From Tomocerus qinae (taxonomy: Eukaryota; Arthropoda; Collembola; Entomobryomorpha; Tomoceridae), in assembly GCA_020055645.1 (NCBI GenBank), contig CM034550.1, forward strand, positions 8,675,501 to 8,739,500: a stretch of DNA of 64,000 nucleotides, given 5' to 3'. The notes under the pieces were generated by a model. That model saw only the letters and a list, made by a program, of their open reading frames with translations. It ran no database searches and had not been told where the DNA came from. Positions within the stretch are counted from its first letter, which is position 1; every line of letters begins with the position of its first letter. Shown one piece after another: positions 42,901-57,900 of the stretch. The position numbers and the translations under genes were made by a program.

Positions 42901-45900
42901 GCCTAAGTGGTAGTATATAAAAGTTGATAACCCACAAACAAATACAAAGAATAATAGATAAATGCTCAGATTACATAGCAAAGCAAATCGCACAATGAAA
43001 GGTAAGTACATCTCTTCTCTCTGTACTCTGTATATACGAAAATTACTGAATTATTGCGAGATTAACTCGGTATTTATTCTTCTGCGTTTGCAGAAACAGG
43101 ATTTAACTAGAAATCTATTTGCACTCTGAACTCTGAAGTAGCAATAATAATAACCACCACTTGTATTCTGTTATAATCACTATATTTCAATGAATCTAGC
43201 TACACCATTATAACAAATACCCAGCAAATACCATACAAACCACATCAACCAAATGGAACTTGCTAATCGAATGAAATGTAAACTCCTATTTTGCATTTTA
43301 TATAGGTAATCTCTAGTTTGAGTGGGCAATACCCAAATGAGTGTATGCTGTATAAATAGCATTACATGAGAAAGGACTCGAGAAAGGAGACTAAACTATA
43401 TACTAGCTAAACAGCTCTGATTGCAGAGCTCGCACTCGGTAGACTTAGAGGTACAATGAACCAAGTCATCATGAAAATCAATGATGCTCCCATCCTATTC
43501 TCACCACATGACATTTTTTATCACCATCTCCAGTTCAACTACCAAAACTCAAGCAGCTCTTCTAATATCTACTTACATATTGAAAAATATACATCTTTGC
43601 CCATATACATAAGTTGAACCTGGTATTGTTCTTTTTTATTATACTTATGCATAGCAAATGTTTTATAACCACTATTATTTGTCTACCGTATTAGAAAAGA
43701 GGAAATTATTGGCGCCTATACATTACCGAGACATCTATATAAGACCACAGATTTTTAGCTACATCATGAATAAAGTAACCCATTGATTTACTAAGGAATC
43801 ACATTACACGATAAAGACAACCAATGTAATTTAATAATTTACGCATTATGCTTACATAGCTTTCCCGTAAATGCTACACATCATGACTGTGTACACTGTA
43901 CAGCGTTTGGTAATAAAATTCTGCAAATAAATCTTATCAGTTTTCCTTACGAAAAATACGATAAGTCCATGAAAATAAACTATAATTGAGAGCAATGAGG
44001 ATGTATTGGGTAACTCTGTTAACGCATTAAGCAATAGAATTCTGTTACCACGTACAATGAATAAATAAAAATAATTATCTCTCAAATGACGATCAATGGA
44101 AATAGAGATACCCATAAAGGACTCGGTCACATTGAAAACAACTCTATTTACATACTACGAATTTCTGTGTGTACATCGAAGATAGTATTTTATTCGTAGA
44201 TCATAGCATTTAAATAAGGTCTAACTTTCAGGGATATAAGTCTATATAAATTGAGACATGTGACGATCATGAGATTTGTAGTAGCATTGAGTATAGTTAA
44301 AATGAATGCTGACAAACGGTTCGGAAAGTGACATTAGGGAATCGAGTAACTCTCAGAAATTAAGGAATGAAAAAATATTAACATTACATCTGTATAGATA
44401 GGAGTAACTAATCCAACCAAAAGTTAAGCCTACGTCCTATATTTTGCGAGTATCGGTTTACATTGTAATCTCAAAGCAAAACAACAAACAAAAGTTTGTG
44501 CAAACAACAATTCCTCAGTAGGATTGTCTGTTGAAGTCTTCTATATCTTTGTACTTATTGAATTACAGAGAGTGATGTAAAGTGTATCCACGCGTTAATT
44601 ACCACACGATCATTTCATCACTTGTCCCTGATCCAATACAATATTTATTCTAATAGACTTCCAGGAAAAAATCTTCAGTGCATAAAGTAGTTATCAGATT
44701 GTTGCAATATTAGCATAACACAACTAGGGAGTAAATTGATGTATTTGTGTTACTAATGCATTTCCACAATTGTACGACCTAATAAATAGGGTTGACTTGC
44801 GTTGACATTGTCACTACTCTAACGTGAGGTCTATTTGTACAGTAAATTCCGTAATTGAAAACTGAAGCTGACTCAAAGGTCATGGCTAAGTATAATAGCA
44901 CAGTTGTATGTATAGCATGCATGTAAAATATAATTTACATACTCCGTACTATGAATAAGCAAATAAAAAGCTTAACAGAAAGAGTTTTTGTTAGAGTGCT
45001 GCTGCTTACCATGCATATTTTTACTTTCAGATAACCTTCTAAGGTCAAGAATTTACTACAGTACGAGGAGGTAGTATTACATACATGTGTTCTTCTCTCG
45101 TTGTTACGAAAACCTCCTACGTTTTCATTGGGAGTACAAAACCGGTGATATCATGAATATTAACTAGGCAATAGATACTGATTTGCATTGCCATGTCCTA
45201 GAATAAAAATGGGTACTCTATAAGCAATCCTATTTTTCCCCTTGTATAAAACAAGCTACATATATAACAGGTTTACTTACAGTAAACAATAATTACATTT
45301 TTGTAAACACTAATGGTCATCGACTAACAAACAAAAGTACTTTAAGTAACTATAGCCAGCATTGACAACTTAATTAGGACCTTTAAAAAATGACCCTAAA
45401 AATCTATGACTTTAGATTCCAGATGTATATAGTGAGTGAGTGATGCTATTTTATTTCTGTATCTGACTGTTCAGATTACTAATTAACAGATTATCTGTTT
45501 GAACTGTAACAAACACAACACATGTGTTGTGTTCAAATTGTTTATTCTTCTCCTCACTTACAAAGAACAGACATATGTTTCACATATTTCCTTCACTTTT
45601 TTGGTAGTCATGAAGGGAATTGGATAACAAATGGGTAAAGTAGCCAAGCGATGCCATGCTAGGCATCTTAGTTAGTTATTACGTTATGAGTGAGCATCTC
45701 CTTATGAAAATTACACTGCCTTATAAAGCTAACGTTTAGTCAGCATCCCAACTTCAATAACCATCACTCTTGCTCCTTTCAAGTTCAGAACGAGTAAGTG
45801 TAAGACTCTTCGTGTCCAAGGGACCAACCCAAACTAGAACATGCAGACCAGATAATATTAATAGTTGATATTCTTTCTAAATGACCTGTTTGGCCTACCT

Positions 45901-48900
45901 TCGGATATTTCTGTCCACCACATCAAACTACTTATACTTAAACAGACCTATACCTACACTTAAAAAAGATGTTTCCTCCAACAGTCATTTCCATGATTCA
46001 CTTCAGCTGATGCGAAATGTCGTGCATGTAGGTAGGTTCTGTGTAGGTAGTAACCACAGATCACATAAATAACTCACTACAATGCGACATACACTCACTC
46101 TTCCCTAATAGGTAGTTCTACTCTAACTATCATGCCACGTTAGCAAATACCTGTATTTTAATGCATACTGCCAAGGCTCAATTTGCAACAGTCACCAACA
46201 CATTCCAGATGAAACCAGATAAATGCTTCTTAACAATGACTCTACTTTGCACAAATACTGATACACACTCATTTAATTCGATGCGAAATAATTCACATTC
46301 TTTTAGTATTGGTTAATTCTTGGTTATTTCTACTTTGTTTTTACATACCATCAATGAGTAGTATTAGTGCCTGCAATTGCAATTACGAAAATATACACAA
46401 AACTATAATCACCGAATATACTCAGATCGCTGAACACATTACTAATATTAAAATGTCACACTTTTACAAAATTGAGTGTTGTGTTAGGAATTCGTATAGC
46501 GAAGCAACTGCCCACCTTTTGAACTTCTGGGTAGTAAATAAAGAGCAATAACATAATTTGAGAGAAAAGAAAGCTTCGATATAATAATGTCTATATACGG
46601 TTAGATATAGCGATAGAAAATACAAATAAATATATTTAGATGTAGAGAAGCATCATGGAATCAAAGTTAAAACATCTTTGCCGCAATTGAATCTACCTGC
46701 ATTGGATTTTTTCAGTAAAGTCAGAAAGAATGTGATATGTTCTGTTGGCTCCTGCTGGCTCCCATCTCAAATCAGAGAAGAGAAGAGCAAAGCAACTCAG
46801 TCAGAGTCAGCTCACTGTTTTAGTCAGAATCAGCACAGCCCTATGCCATTCCAGTCTTATCTATTGTATTGCAATGGAATCCTTACGTATCTATTGTACA
46901 TTCACTGCAGTATTACTACATACAGAGTGATGTGATTTGCTATAAAAATATATTCAAACAAGTGCAGTGCATATGATATTAGGTAGGTACTCCTTAATAT
47001 TGCATATAGTAGTTATCCAAGAAGAAGTATTACAAATGTACCTATCTACATAGTGATAGTATTTGCAAACTTACTTATACTCTATAGATTTGTATTTAAT
47101 ACAACAAAACACTCCTTTCCTCACTTACTTGACTTGAATTCCCTTTACTCCGGTTTACCTCTACACAAGACCAATAATATTACAAAGTCTCTACTTATAT
47201 GCACTTGTTTAGCGAATGCAAAATACAAATATTAAAGAAAGCAATGATAATACTACGGTTTAACTTGAATATGACTAATATAGCAGAAGCTGTGTATGTA
47301 CAAAGATAACTTAGGTAACATTCTTTTTCTTTGGGTTGCTTACGTCGCATGCCATGTTTTTCAATGGCATGCATTGCCTTACATACTTACATTGCATGTA
47401 TAATATAATATGCAGCGGCTCATCTGATCCTTTGAATCAGAATCAGAACAAGAATGGAATGAGAAGTTAAAAGTTGCAATAGACATATTGGAATAATAGA
47501 TTGATGCTTAAAGTTACATAGTTAAAGCCCAGCAAATCTTACAGTTGCAAATGCCAATATATAAATACACTTACTTGTGATCTTATATTCACCTAAATAT
47601 ATTATGTATAGGGAGGAGATTTACATTTATAAGACCTGACATATTGTACATCGTAGTACATATCTTTAACTCGTTTACCTTTAGTTTGCATGTCTTATTA
47701 CGTGCTACTACTAGTGCCTACTGGATTGGATTTTTGTTTAAAGTTGGGTTGAGCAAGTGATAAGGTAGGAGAGTTGATGTGTAGTGAGTCGAATTTATGT
47801 GCTTTGGCTATGATCAGTGTGACTGTTACAACGCTATCGTTATCGATTCAAAAATGATTCGAATAATATAATTGACACAACAGAAACACAACACGAGAAA
47901 AGATGAATGAGAAAAAAATTGGCAAACTTAGAAAAATGATCAATAAGCAAAAAGGTTAAAGGAACGCCAGAAATGTCGTCCATCAAGTTCATTTATTGTA
48001 ATTACAAGTTGCACAGATTTAAACTGTTAAAGCTTTAGCGTATAGGAATAGCTATACGTGTAGCGTGACGTATTTACTATATACTAAACTTTGTTTGACT
48101 TAGTTTTCCCTATTGCTTTGTTTTCTTCGGCCACAATAGAACTACCACCAGCAGAATAGTCATACTACTACATAGAAGTAGGTTTACATACCAAAGTATT
48201 GCGTGCATTGCATATCTATATAACTTGGTATGCTGTACTACCATAAATAATAGGATCTTATGAGGTTTGGTATAAACCTACCTTAGTCACAGATAATATG
48301 TATTACATAGCTACTACAAACTAAACTACATAACTCTACTCTTTAAACAACTCTGTAGGTGCACCGAATACTGGCTTTACATAAGTGAGGCACTGCAAGG
48401 CAAAGCAAAACAAGGCAGCTCCGTCAGTCAGTAAGATGAAAGGCAAGAATCAACGGGACTCTTTTTTCTACAGGGGAAATTCTACACTTGAGATTTTCAC
48501 TTGACTATGTAATGAAGGTAAGCAAGGCAAAACATCATTTGATTGTGTTTCCTATACTCTATAAATTCATTCCATACACTTACATATACATATATACCAG
48601 AATCAATATCATTGTGAAGAGTCAAGGCAAATCACACCGCATCATATCAAATCACACGAGAGAACAGAAACTCAAGCTCCATTACAACAAACGCTTTGAT
48701 TTGACTTGCATATTTTCATTCGATTCCTTCCATCTCATTACACATTAAACCACTAGGTAACTTATATACACTCTATACCCATAATATCTTCTGCACCAAT
48801 ATTTGTACGTCCAAAGTGTAAACCAAAGCCTTTCTTTACTCTAAAAGGGATGAAAAGCTAATACTCCATATATCCTTACCAAAGTTGGTTTCATATCTCT

Positions 48901-51900
48901 GAGACTCGTTGATACTATGATCAAAACAAATTCTTCAGTAAAGCAGTGATGTATTTGCCTATAGCTTCTACTCTATGTAAATATCCATTCAATGTGAGTA
49001 CCATCCGGTAGGACACAACCTACCCACGACATTACCGACGTAGGACCACAGTAATTCCTTATTACTACCCTACATCATTTATTTGTACTTCTTGACTTTG
49101 AAAATTACAACGTTAAATAGATTATTGCACAAACTATTATAATTTCTACTGTCAATAACGAAAATTAAAATTTTTAATGTATACATTTATTCAATTAGCT
49201 ACATTACCATTGTTGCCAGTAAATAACAGCTGGTATTCATTCATACTGTTGCGTAAATGCATAAATTAAAATCTTTATGAATGTCGAGTCGATAATGTCG
49301 TAGGTAGGTCTTGTTCTACGGCCGCTGTTAGCCTGGGGCAAAAGAGTACCTGTACTTACTGTCACGCAAACTTAGGCCTACATTTACAATTTACAAATAA
49401 ATGCAAGAATTTTTGGAATTTCGTTCCTTAAATGCATCGCATGCAAGTATGTAGGTATTGAAATTGAAAAGAGACTCGTCACACATTTCTTTTGAGTAGA
49501 ATTACACTCGACAGAAATGTGAAACTGGAATTTTTGGCTGGTAAATAATTACCCTTCACGTGTTACTAGTGGGGCTTTCGGCTTTCGTCACGAATCACAA
49601 TTAACAATGCTAGCTACCTCCAATCACAATTCAAAACGATACGTGAACATTCGTTGGTTTGAATTTGAATGAATGAGAATGATTAAATTCAGAAGAGACG
49701 AGGAGTGAGTGAGTGAAGATCACATAAGGCTTTCTATGTTATGTAACATAGTTAAAGTCACATCACATCAGAGACACACCATCAAACGAATGCACGAACA
49801 AGGATAAAGATCAATGGAATACTTGTGGCAGTGTGACTATCAATGAAATCGTTAAATGGGTACAATTAAAACACAATACAACTCTTCGAAATCCGTCTGT
49901 CACACAAAACTCAAGAAGCCTGTAATTTTTTTCTATTAATTCAGCTCACAATGGAATCTAAAGATCTATACACACACCACGGTTACATATCTTCCATTTT
50001 AAACTAATTCTCACTGATCTGAATTCTATGTATCTAGAGCAGAATGCAAAACAATAGGATTTAATTCAGCGAATGGAATTAGATTTGAAGTTATTTTAAT
50101 TAGACCGTTTTGTTAAGTTGTTTGATTGACTGATTGATTAGTGGTTAGGTTAGACTTTTAGTTTAATATTTTAGGTCGGAGCATGCAGAGCAGATAGTTG
50201 AGGAGAAGAACAGCTTTGATAGTCTTTGGTCACCCACTCTACTATATAGTCGCATATATACCATATACACATACACATTAGACAGACCATCACATTTTAG
50301 CATGCATTAAGAACTTTTGACCTTTTCTCTTCGAGGAAAAGTCTAGAATTAGTTGATTTGGTTAGAGTTAGTCAAGCACAGCTAACGATAAGTACAAAAG
50401 CGATCTACTCTGCGATGCGACACAATGCATTAGCATTACATTACACTACACACATTATTTCGTAGAAAATTCAACCCTCCTCCGACATACATACTTTACT
50501 ATAGTACACTATATCTATTATCCGCTCCTCAATTTCACATGTGAACTCCGATGGCTACTCTCTACACTACAATTTAGACATTCTTCATCCTTACAGATGG
50601 TTGTATTTGTAAGTAGGCACTGACATATACTTCAATGTGTGTACAACCTCTCAGCAAAATTATTCTCCGCTGAAAAAAGAAACTTTTTGCATTACATTAC
50701 CTATATTACAAATTCTTTTATAGAGTTTCTCCGACCGACAACCGACCCTTACTTTACTGGCCACAACCATACTTGCCTACTGGCATCATCATATTCCCTG
50801 CTACGACTTCATGTCCTCTCGCGCCTCGTCTGGCCTACCAACTTACTTCTAATTCCAACTAACCATTACTTTCTCATACAATATAATAAAATATATCTAT
50901 ATAGTCTCTCCATGTACAACCTTCCCTTTACCAACAAAGAAAATTCTGGCTACCTACAGGTAATAAATCGAAAATGAATTAGTCCGAGGAAGCAAAAACA
51001 CTTTCATCTATTTCATCCAATCACAAAAGGTTGTGCACTAATCCAATTCGCAGCTTTTCTTCTATACAACTTACGCAAAGGCCATATCGTCCAACCCCAT
51101 ATGTGAAATAATTATGCAACAATAGAATTTATCTACTGTACATTTACATTTATTTAGGTCAGTCCAAGTGACCGTATGACATCAATTCAATCCTTACTGA
51201 TACAAGAAATGTATACGATCTAGAAACGTGACAGTCAAAAAACTGAAAATTTGACTCCGTTTTTCTACGATTGTTTTATCACTCCTGCTTTACCCCAACA
51301 ATGCTGTACTCGACTGCCCTCCTGTTAAGCCAGCCAGTTAATCACTTTTGTAGCACTTCTGGTACAAGCTTAAGCTAATTAACCCCTTAGAGGTGCTAAT
51401 GGTATTAATTATCGTTTTCAATATATACCGAATAAGAGTATACATTCTTCTACTCATTTACCCACGCAAAACACTGAAAGGAAATATCTAAGTAGTTCTT
51501 GTTAAGACAATCGGCTTATGCAATTACACCAATTAATGAACATTAAGAGGTACGTCAAAAATTATCGAAAATTTAATGACGCATACACTAATCACTAGCA
51601 TTGAACTGTCTACAATGCTGCAACTCAACTAAGCAGACCGAAAAATCGAACAAAAAATTTAAAACGATTTTTGGAAACAATCTGTCTAACTACATTAGTC
51701 TTAGGAAACAGAATCTTCAAAGGACAAAACAATTTCAACTCTGCGTCAATAATTTATTTATTTTGGAAAACAATATTTTTACTTTACAATACTTATTCAG
51801 ATACAGTTCAGGAACGATAAAAGTATATAAATGGTTTAACATTTATGGTTCGCAAGTTTCCTGCGTCTATAACATTTACCCTGACTAATTCAAACCTCTC

Positions 51901-54900
51901 TAAGCTTGAGCTGAGGTTCACCGAAAATCTTAGAATCAATGCATGATTTTTATTGTGCTAATGCATTGTAAGAGATACATATTGGTTTATTCTCCTGTGC
52001 ACAGCAGGGATTTCTGGTGAAAGTAAAAGAAACGAAGGAAAGTAAGGTTAGCAACAAGACCTACTTATGCATTGGCAAAGTACAACTACAGAACAGGACT
52101 CAGAACAGGCCAAAGTCAAACTTTTGCAATAAATTAGCAATATTGAATTATTAAATCGATTACTGATTCTTATGACAGTATAGTGCCTCACTAACAGGAG
52201 CCACACTCAGGGAAAACATGCTTGGATTAACAATAAAAACAAGCCAGCTCTTTTTACATGGCACACTACTACAAAAGAAATCTTTCGTTATCGAAAAAGT
52301 ATCTGTGCATTCTGTAGTATCTAAAGAATCACATAATTATGTAGTACTATATGCAACTAGGTATACAACATAAATATTAGGAAGGATACTACGTTACACT
52401 TCACAGGTCACATAACATTAACTTACTACGACCAAATGTATGTAACAGCGTACAGTATCCTACGTCGCATGACAGTGTGTCATGCTTATTCTGCAGTATC
52501 GCGATATTATAGCCTTTAATTTGCAATAATATCCAGAAGTAATAGCCAAGGTTTCGCACACTATACAAAATGCTAGGATACATTTTATGGTGCATAGTAG
52601 AAACGCGAATGCTTGCAGAACGCCTTTACTCTGCTATTTTAATAGTCTCACACAAGCACGCCTTCAGTCACACTATTTCCTTCAACAGCAAAATAAATAA
52701 AGTGATTAAATCCGATCGAATACCCAAATAAAGCACCTGGTTAGGCTAGCGTTTATTTAATTGTCGATCCAATGGGATACCATTCTATCTTAGGCACGAA
52801 ATGATATTGATCGAAATCAATACTATGTATACATTTATCATGACCAATACAAAAAGCAATTCGTAATGTTATCGTTTACTTAGATATACATATATAGGAC
52901 TAAATCAGAGTTAAAAATCAAGATACGAAATTCAACCGCTGTTTGTTTACATTTTCTTCCCAATTTTGCAAAGTTCAATCGATAACTATTACGATAATTG
53001 GACTTTTTGAGGCAACGTGATAACATTTGCCATTTCCCATTTTTGTTGATACCGGTTTTATAAATAAGTTTGAAAACTGCGTGATTGCGTCATTGCGGGC
53101 TTCTTAATATAGAAATAGATTGTCTCATTGTTCGTAATTAAGGACTGAGGTTTTGTACTCCGAATGCGAAAATGTGTAATTAAACTTTTATTACTACTTT
53201 GACTCGAAGCCTCCAATAGTGTAATACTAGGATATAATTGATTTTTCTCCGTATGCAAAGCAGAGAAGTAGAATAAGTTGGGGTAGCTAGCAACTCGTAT
53301 TGTGTCATTCTTGTGTAGAGAAGCAGTGATAAGCTAACATGCATGTTTAGTGTACATGAATGAAACCTAATAAATAGAGGAAACTAAGCGACAAATTGAA
53401 TTACTACGACGGAACTGCGACGTATTAATATGATAAGTACACTACTCTAATTGTAGCATACGCAACGTAGTAGTATTGAGTATTTATGAAAAGACTCCTT
53501 TTTTAGTCTATGGTAGGTCGTAGCAAAATCGTATTTTGTGTTTACGCTGTGCTGCTCTAAGTACTAGGTAAATGACAAAATAAGTTTAAGTCGAGTAATG
53601 ACAAAGTTTTCTCCGCATGAAATACTTATACACTTTAACGTGTGTTATTCACGCCTTAATGTGTACCTCATGCAGTTCCTTATTGGAAATGGGACACGAT
53701 ATTTTATTTAGCCATATTTCTTTTCTGGAAACACATACATAACAACTTCTCAATACAACTTTCCGCTACAATGAACACTACTATATAACAAACATACGTA
53801 TGTTACATGATTTTACTATCCCAAATAATTCACTAAATACTATATCAAATAATAATCCTAGACTTGTATCAAATATACAGAGAGTTTATTATTCCTATTC
53901 ATGGTTGGTTACTACAAGTAAGTATGACGTAGTGCCATTTAAAACCAATTAGAGTTGTTTCGATTGTGTCTTTGTATGAAACTCTGTTGAACATGAATTA
54001 CATTACTCTCAGTCACCAAACAGTTCTCGGAAAATCTAATTAAATAATATTAATTAGCAGTTACTAGAAATGTCTTTACACAAATTACTGCGTCGTCTCA
54101 ACTGAAGCCAAGTAAATAAGGATTTAATAATCCTTTCAAATCCCAAAATTGAATCGACTGCGTAAGTATAACAGTTGATTGACATTTAAATACGATAAGT
54201 ACTCTCTTGGTGTCTGTCAATTAAAAGTGGATATGAAAAACAAGACTTTTCTGGAATTAGACGCAAAAGGGTTTTAAACAAATTGGGTATGCAAGGATTT
54301 ATAGCGAGTAACTTGAATGGTACTTTTGCATAAGTACGACGTATGAACAAGCTTAAATACGTAATTAGAATTGAAAAACAAATGATAAAACGTACTCAAG
54401 TTACTTATTGTTAAAGTAAATCCTTTCAAAGATATAAAAATGGACATCAAGTAAGTAGGTATCGTATTGTATTACTTGGTATAACTTTAGTTCGCTATTT
54501 TTTATGTTAGCAATTACAACGAGAGTGAATGTTACGTAAAGAGATAAACAAAGGCCAGAAACCATTAAAGCGACCTTAAGTCAAAAATGATGTACAGATT
54601 TTTAGATCTTTACCAGGCACAAGACATTGTACATCGTTCGTTGCAAGTCTAAAAATCAAGAACGTAATGAAATAATAAATGAGGACTAGATCATTACTAG
54701 AGAGTGAATCAGATTATAATTAACTACATGTCGATTACATTAATACTAGTATAAAATGTCTAGTAAAGTGAGTAATGGTATCATTAATTTGTCAGTGTAC
54801 ATATGCAGTGGAGGATAAATTCTATATGATATTGTACAGCCCGTTTTTAGTAGTAGCTAAAAGTTGTTAATGAATAGAGAGAAAGAAAATACTATCCCTT

Positions 54901-57900
54901 TTAGCAAAACTACTTCCCTTGAAAACATTCTATTGTAAAAAGGAAAATAGAAACGTACCCTGCCATACAGCAATAGATTATCTCATCGAACGAAAGAAGG
55001 CACTAAAAGTAATGGAGGGGATGTTACTAATTGAAAATTTGAAAAATAGAAGAGGAAAAGAATCCTTGTTAACATATAAACATACTATGAATGTATATAT
55101 TATAGTTTTAGACATTTAGATAGTTACATAGTGTAGAGTAGAGTGGAATTAGATCAGATTACAATTACCAACAACACAAAAGTTCAACCAATCCGAACGG
55201 AACCGGTTTTTGAATAAATTCTTTGTGCGTGCCATAATTTGCGAAAACTTTTTGCAAAGGATTTGTATTACTTTTCGCCTCTTGCCTAACCTACCTATAA
55301 GCTTCTCCCTTTTGAAATACTAGGAATCATAATGTTTTTCTGGAATAAATCCCTGTTCATTTCTTTGCTAAAGAAAATTCTCTGGAAAGAAGTAGCATTA
55401 CGTTTTTTAGCCTCAACTCATTTCTGCACAGATAGAGGAACTCTCTTTAAAAAGGAAGAATGTCTTGTTTTCTGACATTATGATTACGTACTACAGGAAA
55501 TTAGATATTTAATACCTACTCGGATGATTGTAAACACAACAGCAGCATTCAAGCTTATAGGCAAGCTATGTATATAAAACTTAGTACACCTTAATCTAAC
55601 GTTAGTTCATTCCTTCACTCACAAACTTGGTTTCATTTAACTTGATATTTACCAACGAGGGAATTTTACAAGCGATTCGCTTTCCAAGAATGAAAAAAGC
55701 ATTTAAACGTTAGATTAGAATTAGAATCTCATTTATTTTTCTCAAGCAAACAACCATTCCCTGTCTTCTCCTTCCACAACTTTAGAACCATACACATACA
55801 ATGAAAACATCAAAGGATTGCACAAATATATGATGATGAGCATGGCTCACGTTTTTTCCTTCTAGCAAACATACGTACTCATTCTACAATTACAAAACCA
55901 ACTAACAATGAAAATGAACCCAGAATTTCTCATCAATGTACCTGAGAGTTATTTTATTAGTTATATTTGTTTACTGAGTAGAAACCTTTTCCACAAAACA
56001 CTAATACGAAGCTTATCTATGCTTCATGATTTTCTAAGCATTAGCAATATATATATACGATAGCAAAAACACGTGCGTCAGTAGGCACTTGAACTATTTC
56101 GCAATAGGCAGAGAGTTAGTGCACGTTGATTCTTTTTCTGCCCACTCCTAGGAGGGGGTTCAGTAAATACTGTCGAAGTCTAAAAAAGGAGTCTTTACGG
56201 GCTCTCGTACATATGGTTACAGGTCATGGTTACCTAGCAAAGCATGTAAAAAACATCAGGGGGCAGGGGTCTGCTCTTTGTCCACATTGTGGCTTAGAGG
56301 ATGAGACACCGGTTCACCTGGTGGCATTTTGCCCGCGGTACGCAATGGTAAGGAACTTGTATACGGGTTACTGCGTGATTCCGACTAACACACTCTCTGA
56401 GATACCCTTTTCTTCAATGCTAAGGTTCTATATCATGGCTAGTCGAAAAGAAGGTTAACCCTACAGTAACCTGTACCGAGGAGTTGGCAATGGGCCCGTT
56501 TTTGTGGCCTGCGCCCTGGACGGCATATCTTATCTATAGTGTGTCGTTCACCTCTTATAACAGAACAGAACAGAACAGCACGTTGATTCCATTTCTCTCA
56601 ATTTGCTTGCATAACTTCGCTAAATTAAATACGAACATTTTAATTAAGAGAATTTCTTCCAAAGTGAGCAGAACTAACTTATTTTGCGCTATAAGGTGAA
56701 ATTCAATGTAGAGAAAAATTAGCGAGAATCTTTATTGCTCATCTTCACAGTTTCCTCGTTTTATATCCTTTTGCTGGATGAGTGCTCTCGTTTATTGTTT
56801 CTAAGTTCTGCCTTTACTATACAGGTGTACTTAAACCACTGTACACCAAACGAAACTAGTAAATAACCATTTTTATTGAATGAACCAACTTTTAATCGTA
56901 ATAAGGAAAATGGCATTTTATTTATATATAACTGAGAATGTATAACCCGTATAGATAATATTATGGTGGTTAAAACTAAGTACAGGTACGTTTTCCTAAT
57001 GCAATTGTTATTCTTACACAGGGAATGTAAAACTTTGAACGCACAAAAATAACAATGTAAGAATGACATTAAAGTAGAAGGAATGCGGAAACGCGTTTAA
57101 AGCTCTTAACTTTGTTTGCACTGACTATTGGGTTACATTTGATAAAAAGTTAGGAAATAATAAGCAAATAGTACTACATGAGACGGAGAAACCTAATTGA
57201 AGTTCGTTATCGTGAATATAAGTAAATACAAGGAGAGAATACTAAGTTTATGACTCAATCAATATACAAATAATATGATGTTGAACTTTATAGTTCATTT
57301 GAGTTTAGTGTGGATTTAGTTAGCTGGGCTGTGTAGATGCGGAAAAACACGTTCTGTTGGATCACCAACACTTTTCCAAGAATAAATGTTATCTCTAAAA
57401 TTAATGACCGGAGCACAGAGAAAGACTTTTAAGAATAAAATGAATGAAAATTCTTTCCTCGGGCAAAGCTATTACATTAAGCCGTACATCCCTTCAATGC
57501 CTAGTCAGTTGAATACTTCAGCAATTAAATTATACTCTTAACAGAATACAGAAGCCCTCTTTAGCTTAATAGTTAGAGAGTTACCTAATGAGTACCCCCG
57601 TCTCTACAACGCTTCTTTAATAGCACACAGAAAGAATGTGCAGTCATAAACGCAAGAATATTTTTTCCCTTTATATAAATATCTTTACATTTCTCTCCGA
57701 TACCAAACGAGCAATAAAGACAAACTCACTTATTACTGTATACTTTTTCTAATGACTACTACGGGTGCCTAGATATATTTACAGTACGCTGCGCTCCTTG
57801 TTTTGGTTATTCGTATCACTATCCTGGAAAGAAATTTATTTTACGAAGCACGAATATATACACGGTCGAAATGGGATGAATGGAATACTGATACTTATCT

